Source of the DNA: Escallonia rubra
Taxonomy: Eukaryota; Streptophyta; Magnoliopsida; Escalloniales; Escalloniaceae
Assembly (NCBI GenBank): GCA_033065855.1
Contig: JAVXUO010002997.1
Coordinates: 62,001 to 126,000 of the forward strand
Direction: 5' to 3'
DNA: 64,000 nt
In this document: in pieces, positions 24,150-33,615 of the stretch
Layout: each line of letters opens with the position of its first letter
Numbering within the stretch: position 1 is the stretch's first letter
The notes under the pieces: generated by a model
What the model saw: only the letters and a program-made list of their open reading frames with translations
What the model was told of the DNA's origin: nothing
The model's database searches: none
Translations under genes and position numbers: made by a program

Positions 24150-24680
24150 AAATGGGAAAGCACCCTGATAATAAAGCTCCTGGGCAAAATCATCAACTTT
24201 CGGGTAATTATGACTTTGTGCTTTATGAAATTCCAAGGTGATTTTAAATTAATCAACTTGGATGGAGGTCTTTTCTTCCTGAAAGTTGACCATAGTGAGG
24301 ATTATCACTACGTTTGTAGTGGGGGTCTAGCTCATCATGAACCATTACATGACTCTGAGGAAATAGATTTTAAACCCTCGGAGGCCTAACAAATCAAACT
24401 GCCGTCTGGTTACGACTACCAGTATTACTTATCAATACTACAACGAGAAGGCCCTCTTGAGAACTGCTTAGAGATTTGGCACATCGTTGAAACTCGACCT
24501 TAACACATCAAATCCAATTTGAGGTCGCTATTCCAGAGTCTGCGTAGAGATGGACCTTAGTCATCCTTGATCTCGACATTTACCATATGTGGAAGGGAAT
24601 ATAATGTGAAAAATGAGTACCTGAATAATCTTTTTGTTGACTGTGGATGTGTTGGCCACCGATGTGGATTCTGTTCGGAG
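24150..24680 (+). pseudogene. LINE ORF1 remnant (DUF4283 and CCHC knuckle)
   Basis: Reading across frames gives FQGDFKLINLDGGLFFLKVDHSEDY and IDFKPSEA, then YYLSIL, corresponding to the DUF4283 nucleic-acid-binding region of plant LINE ORF1. It is followed by IYNVKNEYL-like DNA and FVDCGCVGHRCGFC at about 24632-24675, a CCHC zinc knuckle that still has its ligands. Stops lie in between. ORF1 proteins coat LINE RNA. Confidence 0.7.
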
Positions 24681-25052
24681 ACCCAAATCCAGTGTCAGAG
24701 AACAATGGCACATACAAGTAGGAAGATACAAGACGGGATGACGTTACTATGGTCACAAGCAAATGACACTTGTTAGAGGAGAGTTCTTGATGGTCGTATA
24801 CCAAAACGGTAGACTAAGATTTTGGACCTTGAATGTTAACCATCCGAAGGGGAAGAAGACCTTTGGAGCCTAAATCTTCCCATGTAACCCACGATTCAAA
24901 CTTAATTCCAGCTCTACACCAAAACCCGTTGATGCAAGGTGAAAAGAAAAAAAAATAGATAAGCGTGAGATGGGCCTAAAACAAAAGAGTCCACACCACA
25001 ATCCTAGTGTTTCTTTTACAAATCCAGAATTCCTGACCTAAGGACAAACTAA

Positions 25053-25067
25053 CCCCCCCCCCCCCCC
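25053..25067. repeat. Poly(C) tract, 15 bp
   Basis: A pure run of 15 cytosines in otherwise mixed sequence. A similar 16-bp run is at 50949-50964. It may be a relic of a polypurine tract read on the other strand or simple slippage. Confidence 0.9.
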
Positions 25068-25756
25068 TCTGATGTGGCTCAACCCATTGGAGTCCTAGAT
25101 AGCATTAGTCTAGAAGCCCAATTGAAGCTATATGGTAACCCTATTTAAGATAAATTTTGGCCGTTGAATAAAATGCCGGATGTTATAGAAGTGGCGTCCA
25201 ACCCTACGACACATGCAAACACTAACCTTAATTTCTCGTATGGTAATCCTTCCATCATCGCTATCCAGCTAAACATAGCCTCCCACCTAGCTGTAATCAC
25301 CCCGTGCTTCCACTATCCTAATATTCATGCACCACCATTACCCAAGCTCACCACTAATCATACAAATCAACCCTAGCCTGATGAAAGTCCTCTTGGAACC
25401 CCTCCCCCCCTGGAACCCATCAACCTTACTTCACCACGGCCGTCTATTTTCTCTAACGCAACGCCATCGATCAGTTTCTCCCTCAACACAAAGAGGCAAG
25501 CCAAATAATATTGGTTCATTGGACCACGAAAAGGTAAACCTGCTACTTCTGCCCCCTGTCTATTTCCCAAAAAATAACAACGTCTGGCATAAACTCCGTT
25601 CAGCCTGATGAGGTGCCAGATAAAATAAGAGTCTAAAATTAAGAGGATTTTTTCCATACCTACTTCTGCCCCCTGTCGTCAATCCCATGCTTATATTCTA
25701 TGAAATTCTTTTACTTGAAATTGTAATGTTATAGAGAAATCGTCAGGAGGTAAGCT

Positions 25757-27177
25757 TGTTAAAACCAATAAAACAACCCTAGAGGGGGTGAATAGGATTT
25801 TTGAAAATTAATGGGGAATTTAAACTAAGCACAATCATAAATCTCAATCAAATCAAGTAAACTTCAATGAAAATGCTAACTAAATAATCTCAAACAGTTA
25901 AAGAGCAATAAATAAAAAAATTGAGTTAGGGATACTTGACAAGGAGATTTAAATAGTTCGGCTTGAACTATCCTCAAGCCTACATCCACCTCTTCAAGGA
26001 AGTCCCTTGCAAGAGCACTAGAATTCACTAGCAACAATCTTCTTCCGGGTCAAGATCAAAACCCTTACAACACTTGGTGAAATCCCTACACCAAGCACAA
26101 GCCTTGAATCCACAAAGCTCATCCAAGACTTGACAAACCCAAGCCTTGATCACAGTTCTTTTACAAAGATTAATCGTGTACAAAGAAATTCTCTTGAAAG
26201 GAAATGAGTAAAAATGAAGCTCTAGTACAATAGCGAGATAAGAGAATTAATGATTTGAAGTATGCTCACTCTCAATCAAAGAAATGCTCACAAAGATGCT
26301 CTCTTTAATGATGTAAAATCATGAAGATGAAGAGAGAAAAATTTAATCTATGAGTCTTGATGTTTCTTTAATGAATGGAGGCTTAGAATGTAGTTTCCAT
26401 GGTGTATGATGAAACCCCAAATCATTTATATAGGGAGCAAATGAAATATAGCCGTTATAGGCATAAAGTGAACAAAACTGCCATTGCAGTCGACTGGGTT
26501 CCATCTAAACTAGCCGTTGCAGTCTTGTCCTCAAAAATAGCCGTTGGAACTGAATTTTGACCAATGCAGTCGACTGTAATGCAATGCAGTTGACTGTATT
26601 ACCCTACTGCCTATCGGCTGCCTCACATAGCCCCCTTTCCTATTTTGGGCATAACTTTCTCTAAAAATATCGGATTGAGGTGCCGTTTTTTGTGTTGAAA
26701 GCTAATGAAAAGTTATATCAATATATGAAAAGTTTAGGTCCAAAAACGTTTTTGAGAAAATCTGAGTAAGCTCCAAAGTTCACTCATTTTTAAGAACCAC
26801 GTTTGTGTGGAAGGTTATGAACTCACATGCAATGCACTAGGTGTCCTAAGGTTTTTTTAGGTCATAGTCATCAATCCAAGCATCAAACCAAGACTAGTTA
26901 CATAATAGCAAAGATTAATCATATTCAATAGTAACTTAGCCTATGCATTCTTTCTTACTCTTTGTCATTGGACTTGATGAAGCTTCCACATCATTTCACC
27001 ATAGCTTTAAGCTTCTTTGTCTTTAATCCATCTATCCAACTTCTCAAATGTGTCTTCATGAGTGTGTATGTATATACCTACTAAGAATACACTTAAAGCA
27101 AACATTAGAACATAATCAATGTGTAGTTATCATCAAAACAAGATGTAAGCCTAGGTTATCCAACCATAGGGCTAACA
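25757..27177 (-). mobile_element. Ty1/copia-like solo LTR (about 1.4 kb), minus orientation
   Basis: On the minus strand it starts TGTTAGCCCTATGG and contains ttgttttgatgataact. It has a U3 with cagtcgactg palindromes (26487-26496, 26565-26595) and a TATA box ccctatataaatgat (26421-26435). It ends with cctattcaccccctctaggg and ttttaaca. The tattcaccccctctagg ending and the gttttgatgataa start are common in plant copia elements, especially SIRE-like ones. It lies inside the old LINE with no internal domain beside it, hence solo. A clean 5-bp target duplication could not be confirmed. A related copy on the other strand is at 48031-49290. Confidence 0.65.
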
Positions 27178-27379
27178 CTTGTGTTTGGTGGCCATCGTGG
27201 AACTGATCGTCTAATAAGAACAAAAGGGTAGTTTCTTTCATGATCTCGTGTACATTGCTTCTTGTATCGCTAACCTTGATGGACAATTGAGGGTATCTAG
27301 CTAACGTGGGATTCCACTCAAATCTCTTTTTCTATTATTCAGGCTACTCCCTAGGTGATTCATGCCATTGTCTATTGAT

Positions 27380-28050
27380 TCAACTTTGAGGATTGGATTC
27401 TCTCGGCTGTCTATGCTAGTCCAACCCCGCCCATACAGAAACTTTTGTGGGATAACCTAAATGATTTTGCTGCCAACAATGACGTCCCTTGGTTACTTTG
27501 TGGGGATTTTAATGATGTAAGCGAGCCCAGTTAAAGAAAAGGAAAAGAAAAAACCTTGGAGAATTATCGTATAAGAAGTTCCCGTGACAACATTAGTTTC
27601 TGTGATTTGGTGGATCTTGGCTGCAATGGTCCCAAACTTACCTAGGTGGATGGTTAGAAGGGACTTGCCAACACCTAAAAAAGACTATCTCGTGCTTTGG
27701 CAAAGTCCAAATGGTTTTTCTAATTTCTCTATGCCCAGGTGTACAATATTCCTAGAATTTCCTCTGATCACTGCCCATTGTTTATCAGCTATTCAGGTAC
27801 ACATCCCTCCCACAACTCTAGTTGATAGCCTTCCAGATTCAAAGCTGATTGGATGACTCATGAGAGTTTTTCCAGTGTAGTCCAAGAAGCTTGGAACCAT
27901 ACTGGTCGTGATATATTCGTTGTGATTGATTGGTTTCAACAAAATGCTCAAATCTGGAATAAAGAAAATTTTGGCAACATTTTCCACGAAAAAAAAGAAT
28001 ATGGGCCAGATTTAATGGCATCCAAAAGGCTTATGAGTCAGAGTTAATGG
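27380..28050 (+). pseudogene. LINE ORF2 endonuclease remnant
   Basis: LLCGDFNDV at 27493-27519 and ISSDHCPLF at about 27759-27784 are the two hallmark motifs of the APE-type endonuclease that nicks the target. FKADWMTHESFSSVVQEAW follows near 27838-27895 and marks the linker to the reverse transcriptase. Stops interrupt the frame (for example after SEPS). Confidence 0.75.
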
Positions 28051-28139
28051 CATCCAAAAGGCTCTTTCAACACACTGATCGCATAGTCTCCACAACCTTT
28101 AAAGGAACCTCGAGAAAGATTACCTTGGCACCCTCCTTT

Positions 28140-29640
28140 AAGAGCAATTGGTTTGGTTTCAGAAATCTAGAATCAAATCCCTAAAGCTGGGGGATTAAAA
28201 CTACTAGATACATTCACATCTCTACCATCATTAAACACAAGAGAAACACCATTAGAGCCTAAAAAACTAGGAAGGGACGTGGCTTACAAATCAGGTTGAC
28301 CTAAATTTCACGTTTCCAGCTATTTTGATTTCCTCTTCACCCTTGAAGTGGGACTCAATACTCCCATTGTTGATATTTCGCATGATTCTCAATTTTCCCA
28401 AACTTGATAACTTGGAGCCTAGGGGATTAAGAGCTCCCATATCAGATAATGAAATCCAAAAGGGCTTTTTTTTCCCGTAATCAAGGCTTTTAAAGCCTCT
28501 GGGCCTGATGGCGTAAACGGCCTGGTTATATATGCATTGATAAATAGTAGGCCAGTCTTGCAGTAACTTTATCAGGAATTGATATACTAAGAAGACTATG
28601 CCCAGGGATCGCGACAATGCTTTGGTGACTATTAACCCTCAAATTGATAACCCGTAAGATATCTCCTAATATAGACCTATTAGTCTCTCTAATGTCTCTT
28701 ACAAAGCTATGTATAAGATTCTTATTTCTAGATTGAGACCTTTTCTCCTTAAAATCATTAGCCCTGCCCAAAGCAGTTTTATACTTAGGAGATCTACAAT
28801 AAATAACACCAATGTCACCTAAGAGATCATTGACACCCTTGGAAGCAGGAAAGGGAAAATTCACCTTAGGCTGATCGGAAACTTATCGAACAAACTTTGA
28901 TTGACTTTAATTTCTACCCCAATTGGATCAAATAATCATGAGATGTATATGTGGTGCTTCTCTATCCTTCCTTTTAAATGGTACCCCCAACCCCCTCTAA
29001 ATCTTGGTAGAGGCATCAGATAAGAAGACCCTCATTCCCCTTACATTTTTGTCTGCTGTATTGAAAGAATCGCCATGCGATCTATTAGATCAATGAGAGA
29101 AAGAACTAGTTTGGCTTGAGAGCCTCTAAATCTGGACCCTTTATCTCCTATCACTTCTATGATGATGACTTGATTCTCTTTTACCAAGAAAGTGAAATCA
29201 ACTATGATACTTTAATGCACATTCTTGATGATATCTGTCACTTATCTGGATAGGAAGTTAATCTTCGTAATTCCAAGCTCTATCTTTTCCAAATCTATAG
29301 AGCTAGGGCTCTTAGTTCGGGAATGTGAGATCCCTCTTAGCTCTAACGTTAAGACCTATCTTGGTACACCCATGATCTATAAAAGAGTCTCCAAAAGTTT
29401 TTATGATGGTATCATTAAAAGAGTCCAAAACAAACCAAGTGGATGGAAAACCAACTTTTTGTCTCTGGCTAGAAAGGCCATCCTCATCCAATTTACCGTC
29501 TCCACTATCCCTAATTACATCATGCAAATTCAAATCCTCCTCAAGAAGGTGACTGATAACATTCATAAAAAGATAGACGTTTCCTATGGGTTCAACTCAT
29601 ATTTCCAAGAAAGCTTTTCTAGCCAATTGGCATAATGTGT
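28140..29640 (+). pseudogene. LINE ORF2 reverse transcriptase remnant
   Basis: Pieces match plant LINE polymerases: KASGPDGVNGLVIYALI at about 28488-28540, and the thumb/connection part KTYLGTPMIYKRVSKSFYD, KPSGWKTNFLSLARKAILIQ at 29350-29490. The palm motif with the catalytic aspartates lies in a degraded stretch around 29150-29200 (YYDDDLILFY, a plausible FADD-region relic). Many stops and frame changes. Confidence 0.7.
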
Positions 29641-29929
29641 GCCAACCTAAAGATAATAGGGGCTTGGTATTAAAAAAGCCCATCTGAATAACCTTGCCCT
29701 ATCTTCCAAATTATGCTGGAAATTTGTTACCAATGAGATTTTGCAATGGGTGAAAGTCATTAAGCCAAGTAGTTAGATTCTTGCGACTCTGAAAACTGGC
29801 TATAAAAAGGGTGGTTCTCACATTTGGAAAAGCATTAGAGCTACCATCCCTCTGATGAACTTGAGCTTGAAATGGAGAATCCAAAATGGTAAAATATTTA
29901 TGGAAAGATTGGTGGACTGGTGACACTCC

Positions 29930-30600
29930 TCTCAACTGTTTGTACACGTTGATGGCGCAGGTTCTTAGACATGAGTCCAATGTGCCTAAGCACCCAACCG
30001 TTTGTACAAGTTGTTGGCTACGGCTCCTAGGTTCACCCCTTTTTTGATGCATCCAAGTGACCAACCTTGTGTACACATTGTTGGCTGGGCCTTTTGAATA
30101 TATTCCAGGGTTCTTAAGCGACCAACTTTTCTACATGTTGTTGGCTCCGGCTCTTAGGTTCACCCTTTTTATACGTTCAAGCGACAAACCATTTGTACAC
30201 GTTGTTGGCTCTGGCTCTTAGATGTATTCCAATATTCCTAAGCGACCAACCGTTTGTACATGTTGTTGGCTCCGACTCTTAGGTTCATTTCTTTGTTTAT
30301 GTCTAAGCGACCAACTGTTTGTTCACCTTACGTTAGATATAAATTCTTATGGCTAAGCAACCAACTACTTGAGTGTGTTGTTGGCTCTGGCTCTTAGAGA
30401 TAATTGTGTTTAGTATCCTTGGATGACCAATCATTTCAACACGTTGTTGGCTCCGACTTCTATGGGTACGCCCCTTGTCTGGCAACCAACCATTTCGACA
30501 CGTTGTTGGCTTCGGATCCTGACAAGCTTTCAACATCAATTTTCCTTGCAGCATTATTCGACGACTAATCCATGTACCCGTTGGCTCCAGCATCGATCAA
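29930..30600. repeat. About 62-bp tandem minisatellite, ten to eleven units
   Basis: Each unit contains gcgaccaaccgtttgtacac, then gttgttggct and ctggctcttag. Unit starts lie near 29930, 29991, 30057, 30118, 30181, 30242, 30307, 30357, 30422, 30482 and 30560. Spacers tend to alternate between a ggttcaccctttt type and a gatgtattccaat type, which suggests an older dimeric unit of about 125 bp. The following DNA (30630-30660) holds cggaggatacgtaggaagcc, resembling a motif of Tat-type LTRs, so the array probably formed inside an LTR. Confidence 0.85.
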
Positions 30601-30850
30601 CGTCTGTATTTTAATGAACTATGTTGGTTTGATTTCTCCTCGGAGGATACGTAGGAAGCCCCATAAAGGTCTGACCTCATATATGTGTCATCGTCCACGA
30701 GCTTGTTCAGAGTCTTGTGTTTTTTTCAGTGTTTTACTACAAAATATGTTGTTTTCCAGTGATGTTCATCCGCGCACGAGTATTAAAGATTTGGTCAAGA
30801 TTTTTAGCCAACTCCAGGGTCTTCTTCCACGCAACCCAAGGGTTAAATGA
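30600..30850 (+). mobile_element. LTR-like fragment following the minisatellite
   Basis: The ctcctcggaggatacgtagg motif and its neighbourhood resemble the LTR end region of Tat-lineage Ty3/gypsy elements. No ORF is credible. The borders are not determined. It interrupts the old LINE between the RT and RNase H pieces. Confidence 0.4.
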
Positions 30851-30859
30851 AGAAACTTC

Positions 30860-31330
30860 AATGGCCTCTTTGTTTATTTATTTCCAAATCTGCCAAAGAC
30901 AAGCTAGACACTGCATATCTATAAGAGAAGGTTTATGTCCCTGCATGATATTGTTTTTGAGCTTATCTAACAGATTAATATTGAGGCCCTAAGCCAGGTC
31001 ATGTTGATTAAACATTCTTTCCCTTATGGTTCAGGCTATGGGGCATTTCCTTAGGATGTGTTCCAGGGATTTTAGGTCACTGTTGCATCTGTCATACGTG
31101 GGACTGGGTGTTATGTCTTTTATGAATCTAAGTTCATTGGACAATAAACAAACATGGATGATAGTCAAAAGAAATAACTTTAATTTTCGGGGGGTGGGGA
31201 AGGGTCTTGAGTTTCCAAATCCAAGTTGTATCCAAGCTGGGAAAGTAGTGTATAAGTGCTAGAGTTGAAAAACTTACCACTTTGTTTCCTTTTTCGTAAC
31301 ACAGGGAATCTTCCTTAGGGTTGGACATGG
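30860..31330 (-). pseudogene. LINE zf-RVT fragment, opposite strand
   Basis: The minus strand reads DTTWIWKLKTLPHPPKIKV and, after a frame change, RCNSDLKSLEHILRKCPIA. This is the zf-RVT domain that follows the polymerase in plant LINE ORF2. Its strand is opposite to the flanking RT and RNase H pieces, so either a 0.5-kb inversion occurred or a second LINE fragment inserted here. Confidence 0.65.
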
Positions 31331-31439
31331 GGAGATAAAAGTTAGTGATGAAAACAATCTTAGTGGTGGGTATGAGCTGAAGGAGAGCTTGGATATTCTA
31401 GGTGCCATGTGTTGTAATTACATGGTTTGCTCCCTCTGC

Positions 31440-31654
31440 AAAAACTACAAAGCTCAACAAGGATGGTTGTGCCAAATATATCTGCAAATGAGGCATGTTA
31501 CGAGACAACAATGGACAGTGGCTGGGTGGTTTGTATGGTTTTCTAACCACCAATGACAGCCTTAAAGCCAAACTCCATGCAATCCTAAAAGCCCTTTAAC
31601 TCGTCAAGGATTTACAAGAAGCTTTGGTAGAGACTGACTCCCTGATGACTCAAC
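31440..31654 (+). pseudogene. LINE RNase H fragment, first half
   Basis: The plus strand reads GMLRDNNGQWLGGLYGF, SLKAKLHAILKAL and DLQEALVETDSLMTQQLL, matching the start, Glu helix and ETDS strand of the RNase H-like domain at the end of plant LINE ORF2. It is cut after QQLLT by the retroposon at 31668 and resumes at 32548. Confidence 0.7.
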
Positions 31655-31667
31655 AACTCCTCACATG
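31655..31667. repeat. 13-bp target site duplication, left copy (retroposon)
   Basis: The sequence aactcctcacatg recurs as aactcctcacgtg at 32535-32547, one mismatch in 13, bracketing a poly(A)-ended insertion inside the LINE RNase H sequence. Confidence 0.85.
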
Positions 31668-32534
31668 AAAGGGAATCAAGTTTTCTAAAAAGGGAATCAA
31701 GTTTTCTAAGAATCATAAAAGCAACCCCTAAGAAGAGAAGAAAACCCTACCGCCTCTTTCTTTCAGAAGACCCTACCGCCGCCCCTTCCTCCTCTTCAGC
31801 TTCCATGGCTGTGAGGATGGAAGAGGAGGCCCTCCCTATACTCCTCCTCCTTTTTTTCTTCCTCTATATGGCATACTCTCCTGCTCCCTCGGCACTCCAT
31901 TTCTGCCGACTCGCGCCGCCGCCCATCATCGACTTCCTCCTTGCGCCGATCATCCATTCCCCCACAGATCGGTGCTCCTTCGGCCTCAAGGTTCCCCCGC
32001 TCTTTCTGAAATCCTCAGATCTGAGATTTGTTCGTAGATCTGTCGTCATCGTTGCCGGATCTTTGATTCGGTTGGTTTGGTTAGATTCATTCGATGTTAA
32101 TCAGAAATGGAGAACTTGTGGCTTGAAGATGCCGGATTTGCAAGAGTTGGAGGATGCATACTCTCTTCGAGCTGTGGGTCGTTTCGATCCGGCCTTGGGA
32201 GGACCCTCCTTCAGCTGTTGGAGCTCCGATGAAAACCGCGGCAGTAATGTAAACTGCCATCTAAAGCGGCCCATGGCTCTCTCCCCTGTCTCGGTGGGAG
32301 CTAGGGATATGGTGCAAGAAATTGCATCTTCCCGTCTCTGGCTACCTCTTAATTTGGTAACCCCAAATACGGGTAGCCCTTATGTTTACCGTGCTTTCCT
32401 CCAAGGCCATGTGGGCCATTTTTCAAGACCATCCGTTTGGATGCGTTGTCTTAATTGTTCCAGGGATACCCGTTTGGATATCGCCTTAGGTTGTAATTGG
32501 TAACGTGTTTTAATCAAATTTGCTTAAAAAAAAA
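31668..32534 (+). mobile_element. Poly(A)-tailed retroposon (about 867 bp) inside the old LINE
   Basis: Direct duplications flank it, an A run (32525-32536) ends it, and the host RNase H frame is continuous when it is removed. It starts with a duplicated gggaatcaagttttctaa (31671-31710), then a pyrimidine-rich leader with ccctaccgcc repeats, an ORF at 31805-32503 and a tail ttttaatcaaatttgctt before the A run. Leader and tail resemble those of plant LINEs, so it may be an internally deleted LINE or a processed pseudogene of a host transcript. Confidence 0.8.
31805..32503 (+). CDS. 232-codon ORF of unknown function inside the retroposon
   Basis: The ORF starts at the first ATG after a CT-rich leader (tccATGGCTG context) and runs uninterrupted to a stop 20 bp before the tail-like sequence. 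The N terminus has a leucine-rich hydrophobic segment (residues about 11-25, ILLLLFFFLYMAY), then Pro/Ser-rich and mixed sequence. I recognise no domain. An intact frame in a retroposed unit could mean a young insertion or a partial LINE ORF1 or host cDNA. It may equally be untranslated. Its own promoter was not identified. Confidence 0.4.
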   Translation: MAVRMEEEALPILLLLFFFLYMAYSPAPSALHFCRLAPPPIIDFLLAPIIHSPTDRCSFGLKVPPLFLKSSDLRFVRRSVVIVAGSLIRLVWLDSFDVNQKWRTCGLKMPDLQELEDAYSLRAVGRFDPALGGPSFSCWSSDENRGSNVNCHLKRPMALSPVSVGARDMVQEIASSRLWLPLNLVTPNTGSPYVYRAFLQGHVGHFSRPSVWMRCLNCSRDTRLDIALGCNW

Positions 32535-32547
32535 AACTCCTCACGTG
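32535..32547. repeat. 13-bp target site duplication, right copy (retroposon)
   Basis: aactcctcacgtg, matching 31655-31667 at 12 of 13 positions, directly after the poly(A) tail. Confidence 0.85.
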
Positions 32548-32700
32548 CATAAATGAAGACTGCTTCCATCCCATGACTAACTGGATCAAAGACTGTCGAT
32601 TTTTTGCTCTTTACGACAAAATTAAAAATATCACATGTATTCAGATAGGCCAATCACTGTGCTGACATGCTTGCTAAGATAAAACTAGCTTCCTGAAGAA
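32548..32700 (+). pseudogene. LINE RNase H fragment, second half
   Basis: After the retroposon the frame continues INEDCFHPMTNWIKDCRFF and ends near CADMLAKIKLAS, the usual N-x-ADxLAK end of the plant LINE RNase H-like domain. It closes the old LINE's ORF2. Confidence 0.65.
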
Positions 32701-33116
32701 TTAAGATCACTACTTTTAATCGATACTACTAGGATAATGCACTGTCGTGTTTAATTATTTGTCGTTTTCTTCCCTTTGCAACGGGTAAAAGAAAATCTTA
32801 GAGAATTTTTGGATGTGAGATTTGAACTAAGTATTTCACTTTGGGGAAGTATTTAAAAATTCCTTGAACATGATTTCTTATTTGAATTGTACAAAAGAGA
32901 ATTTGCGAAATTTTTCGATAAATTTGAACTGGGAATTTGGGGCCACCAAATAACTAGTTTGGACTAGTTATTTGTCAAATTTATTCAAAGAGGTAAGTTG
33001 TAAAACTACAACGTATTTAAGCCTACTTTCTAGGGTATATGCTCCCACTACTTAAGGTTATCTGCTTCCAACCCTTTTAACAACTTCTTTTTTTTTTAAA
33101 AGAAAGTCTTGAATGC

Positions 33117-33556
33117 ATTAATACTCATCTTGAATGCATTAAGGTATTTTCCAAATATCGTGAACAATACTCCTTCTCGCGGGTGCTTACTAACAAAGAC
33201 CACCTCTGCCCAGTCAAAACCGTGAAAGACCCAACATTACGAACATGTTCCTTCCTGTTCCTAGTCAATCAATCAAAGTCCTCCTCCACTTCTCATGTTT
33301 ATCTTTGGTTCAAGCTATATACACCGTGAACGATACTCCTTTAAGGTATTAATACTCATCCAAACACACTTTTAAGGTATTTTTCAAATATCGTGAACGA
33401 TACTCCTTCTCGCGGGCGCACTCGCGAAGACCACCTCTGCCCGGTCCAGTCAAAATCGTGGAAGACTTAACATTACGAACATGTTCCTTCCTGTTCCCAG
33501 TCAATCAATCAAAGTCCTCCTCCACTTCCCACGTTTATCCTTGGTTCAAGCTATAT
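33117..33556 (+). promoter_or_regulatory. Tandemly duplicated promoter region of the receptor kinase
   Basis: Copy 1 (33117-33320) and copy 2 (33348-33556) align over about 210 bp. Shared blocks in order are attaatactcatc, aaatatcgtgaac, actccttctcgcggg, aagaccacctctgccc, acattacgaacatgttcc and gtcaatcaatcaaagtcc, then ggttcaagctatat. The period is 231-236 bp. Both copies end in ctatat, but only copy 2 extends into a good TATA box. Any cis elements here are doubled. Divergence is a few per cent, so the duplication is not brand new. Confidence 0.85.
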
Positions 33557-33567
33557 GTATAATATAA
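33552..33567 (+). promoter_or_regulatory. TATA-like box of the receptor kinase gene
   Basis: The sequence tatatgtataatataa lies 49-64 bp before the ATG at 33616, predicting a start site near 33590 and a leader of roughly 25-30 nt. The place and composition fit a plant core promoter. The transcript start is not shown by sequence alone. Confidence 0.6.
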
Positions 33568-33615
33568 GCTGTCACAAGTAGATATCCATCGGACAAAGCC
33601 GAGGTAAAGAAAGAA

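Larger units (their letters stand above)
23700..32750 (+). mobile_element. Old LINE (ORF1, EN, RT, RNase H) broken by later insertions
   Basis: Plus-strand pieces appear in LINE order: ORF1 DUF4283 and zinc knuckle (24150-24680), endonuclease (27380-27850), reverse transcriptase (28140-29640) and RNase H (31440-31654, continued at 32548-32700). Between them sit a copia-like LTR (25757-27177), an LTR-like block with a 62-bp minisatellite (29930-30850), an oppositely oriented zf-RVT piece (30860-31330) and a polyA-tailed retroposon (31668-32534). All coding pieces have many stops. The continuity of the RNase H across the retroposon shows the LINE was there first. The outer ends and a poly(A) tail are not visible. 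Confidence 0.75.

Noticed and set aside
29930..30600. CRISPR-like regular array
   Set aside because: The units are degenerate and adjacent, without short identical repeats and unique spacers. The genome is a plant, and no cas genes are present. It is a minisatellite.
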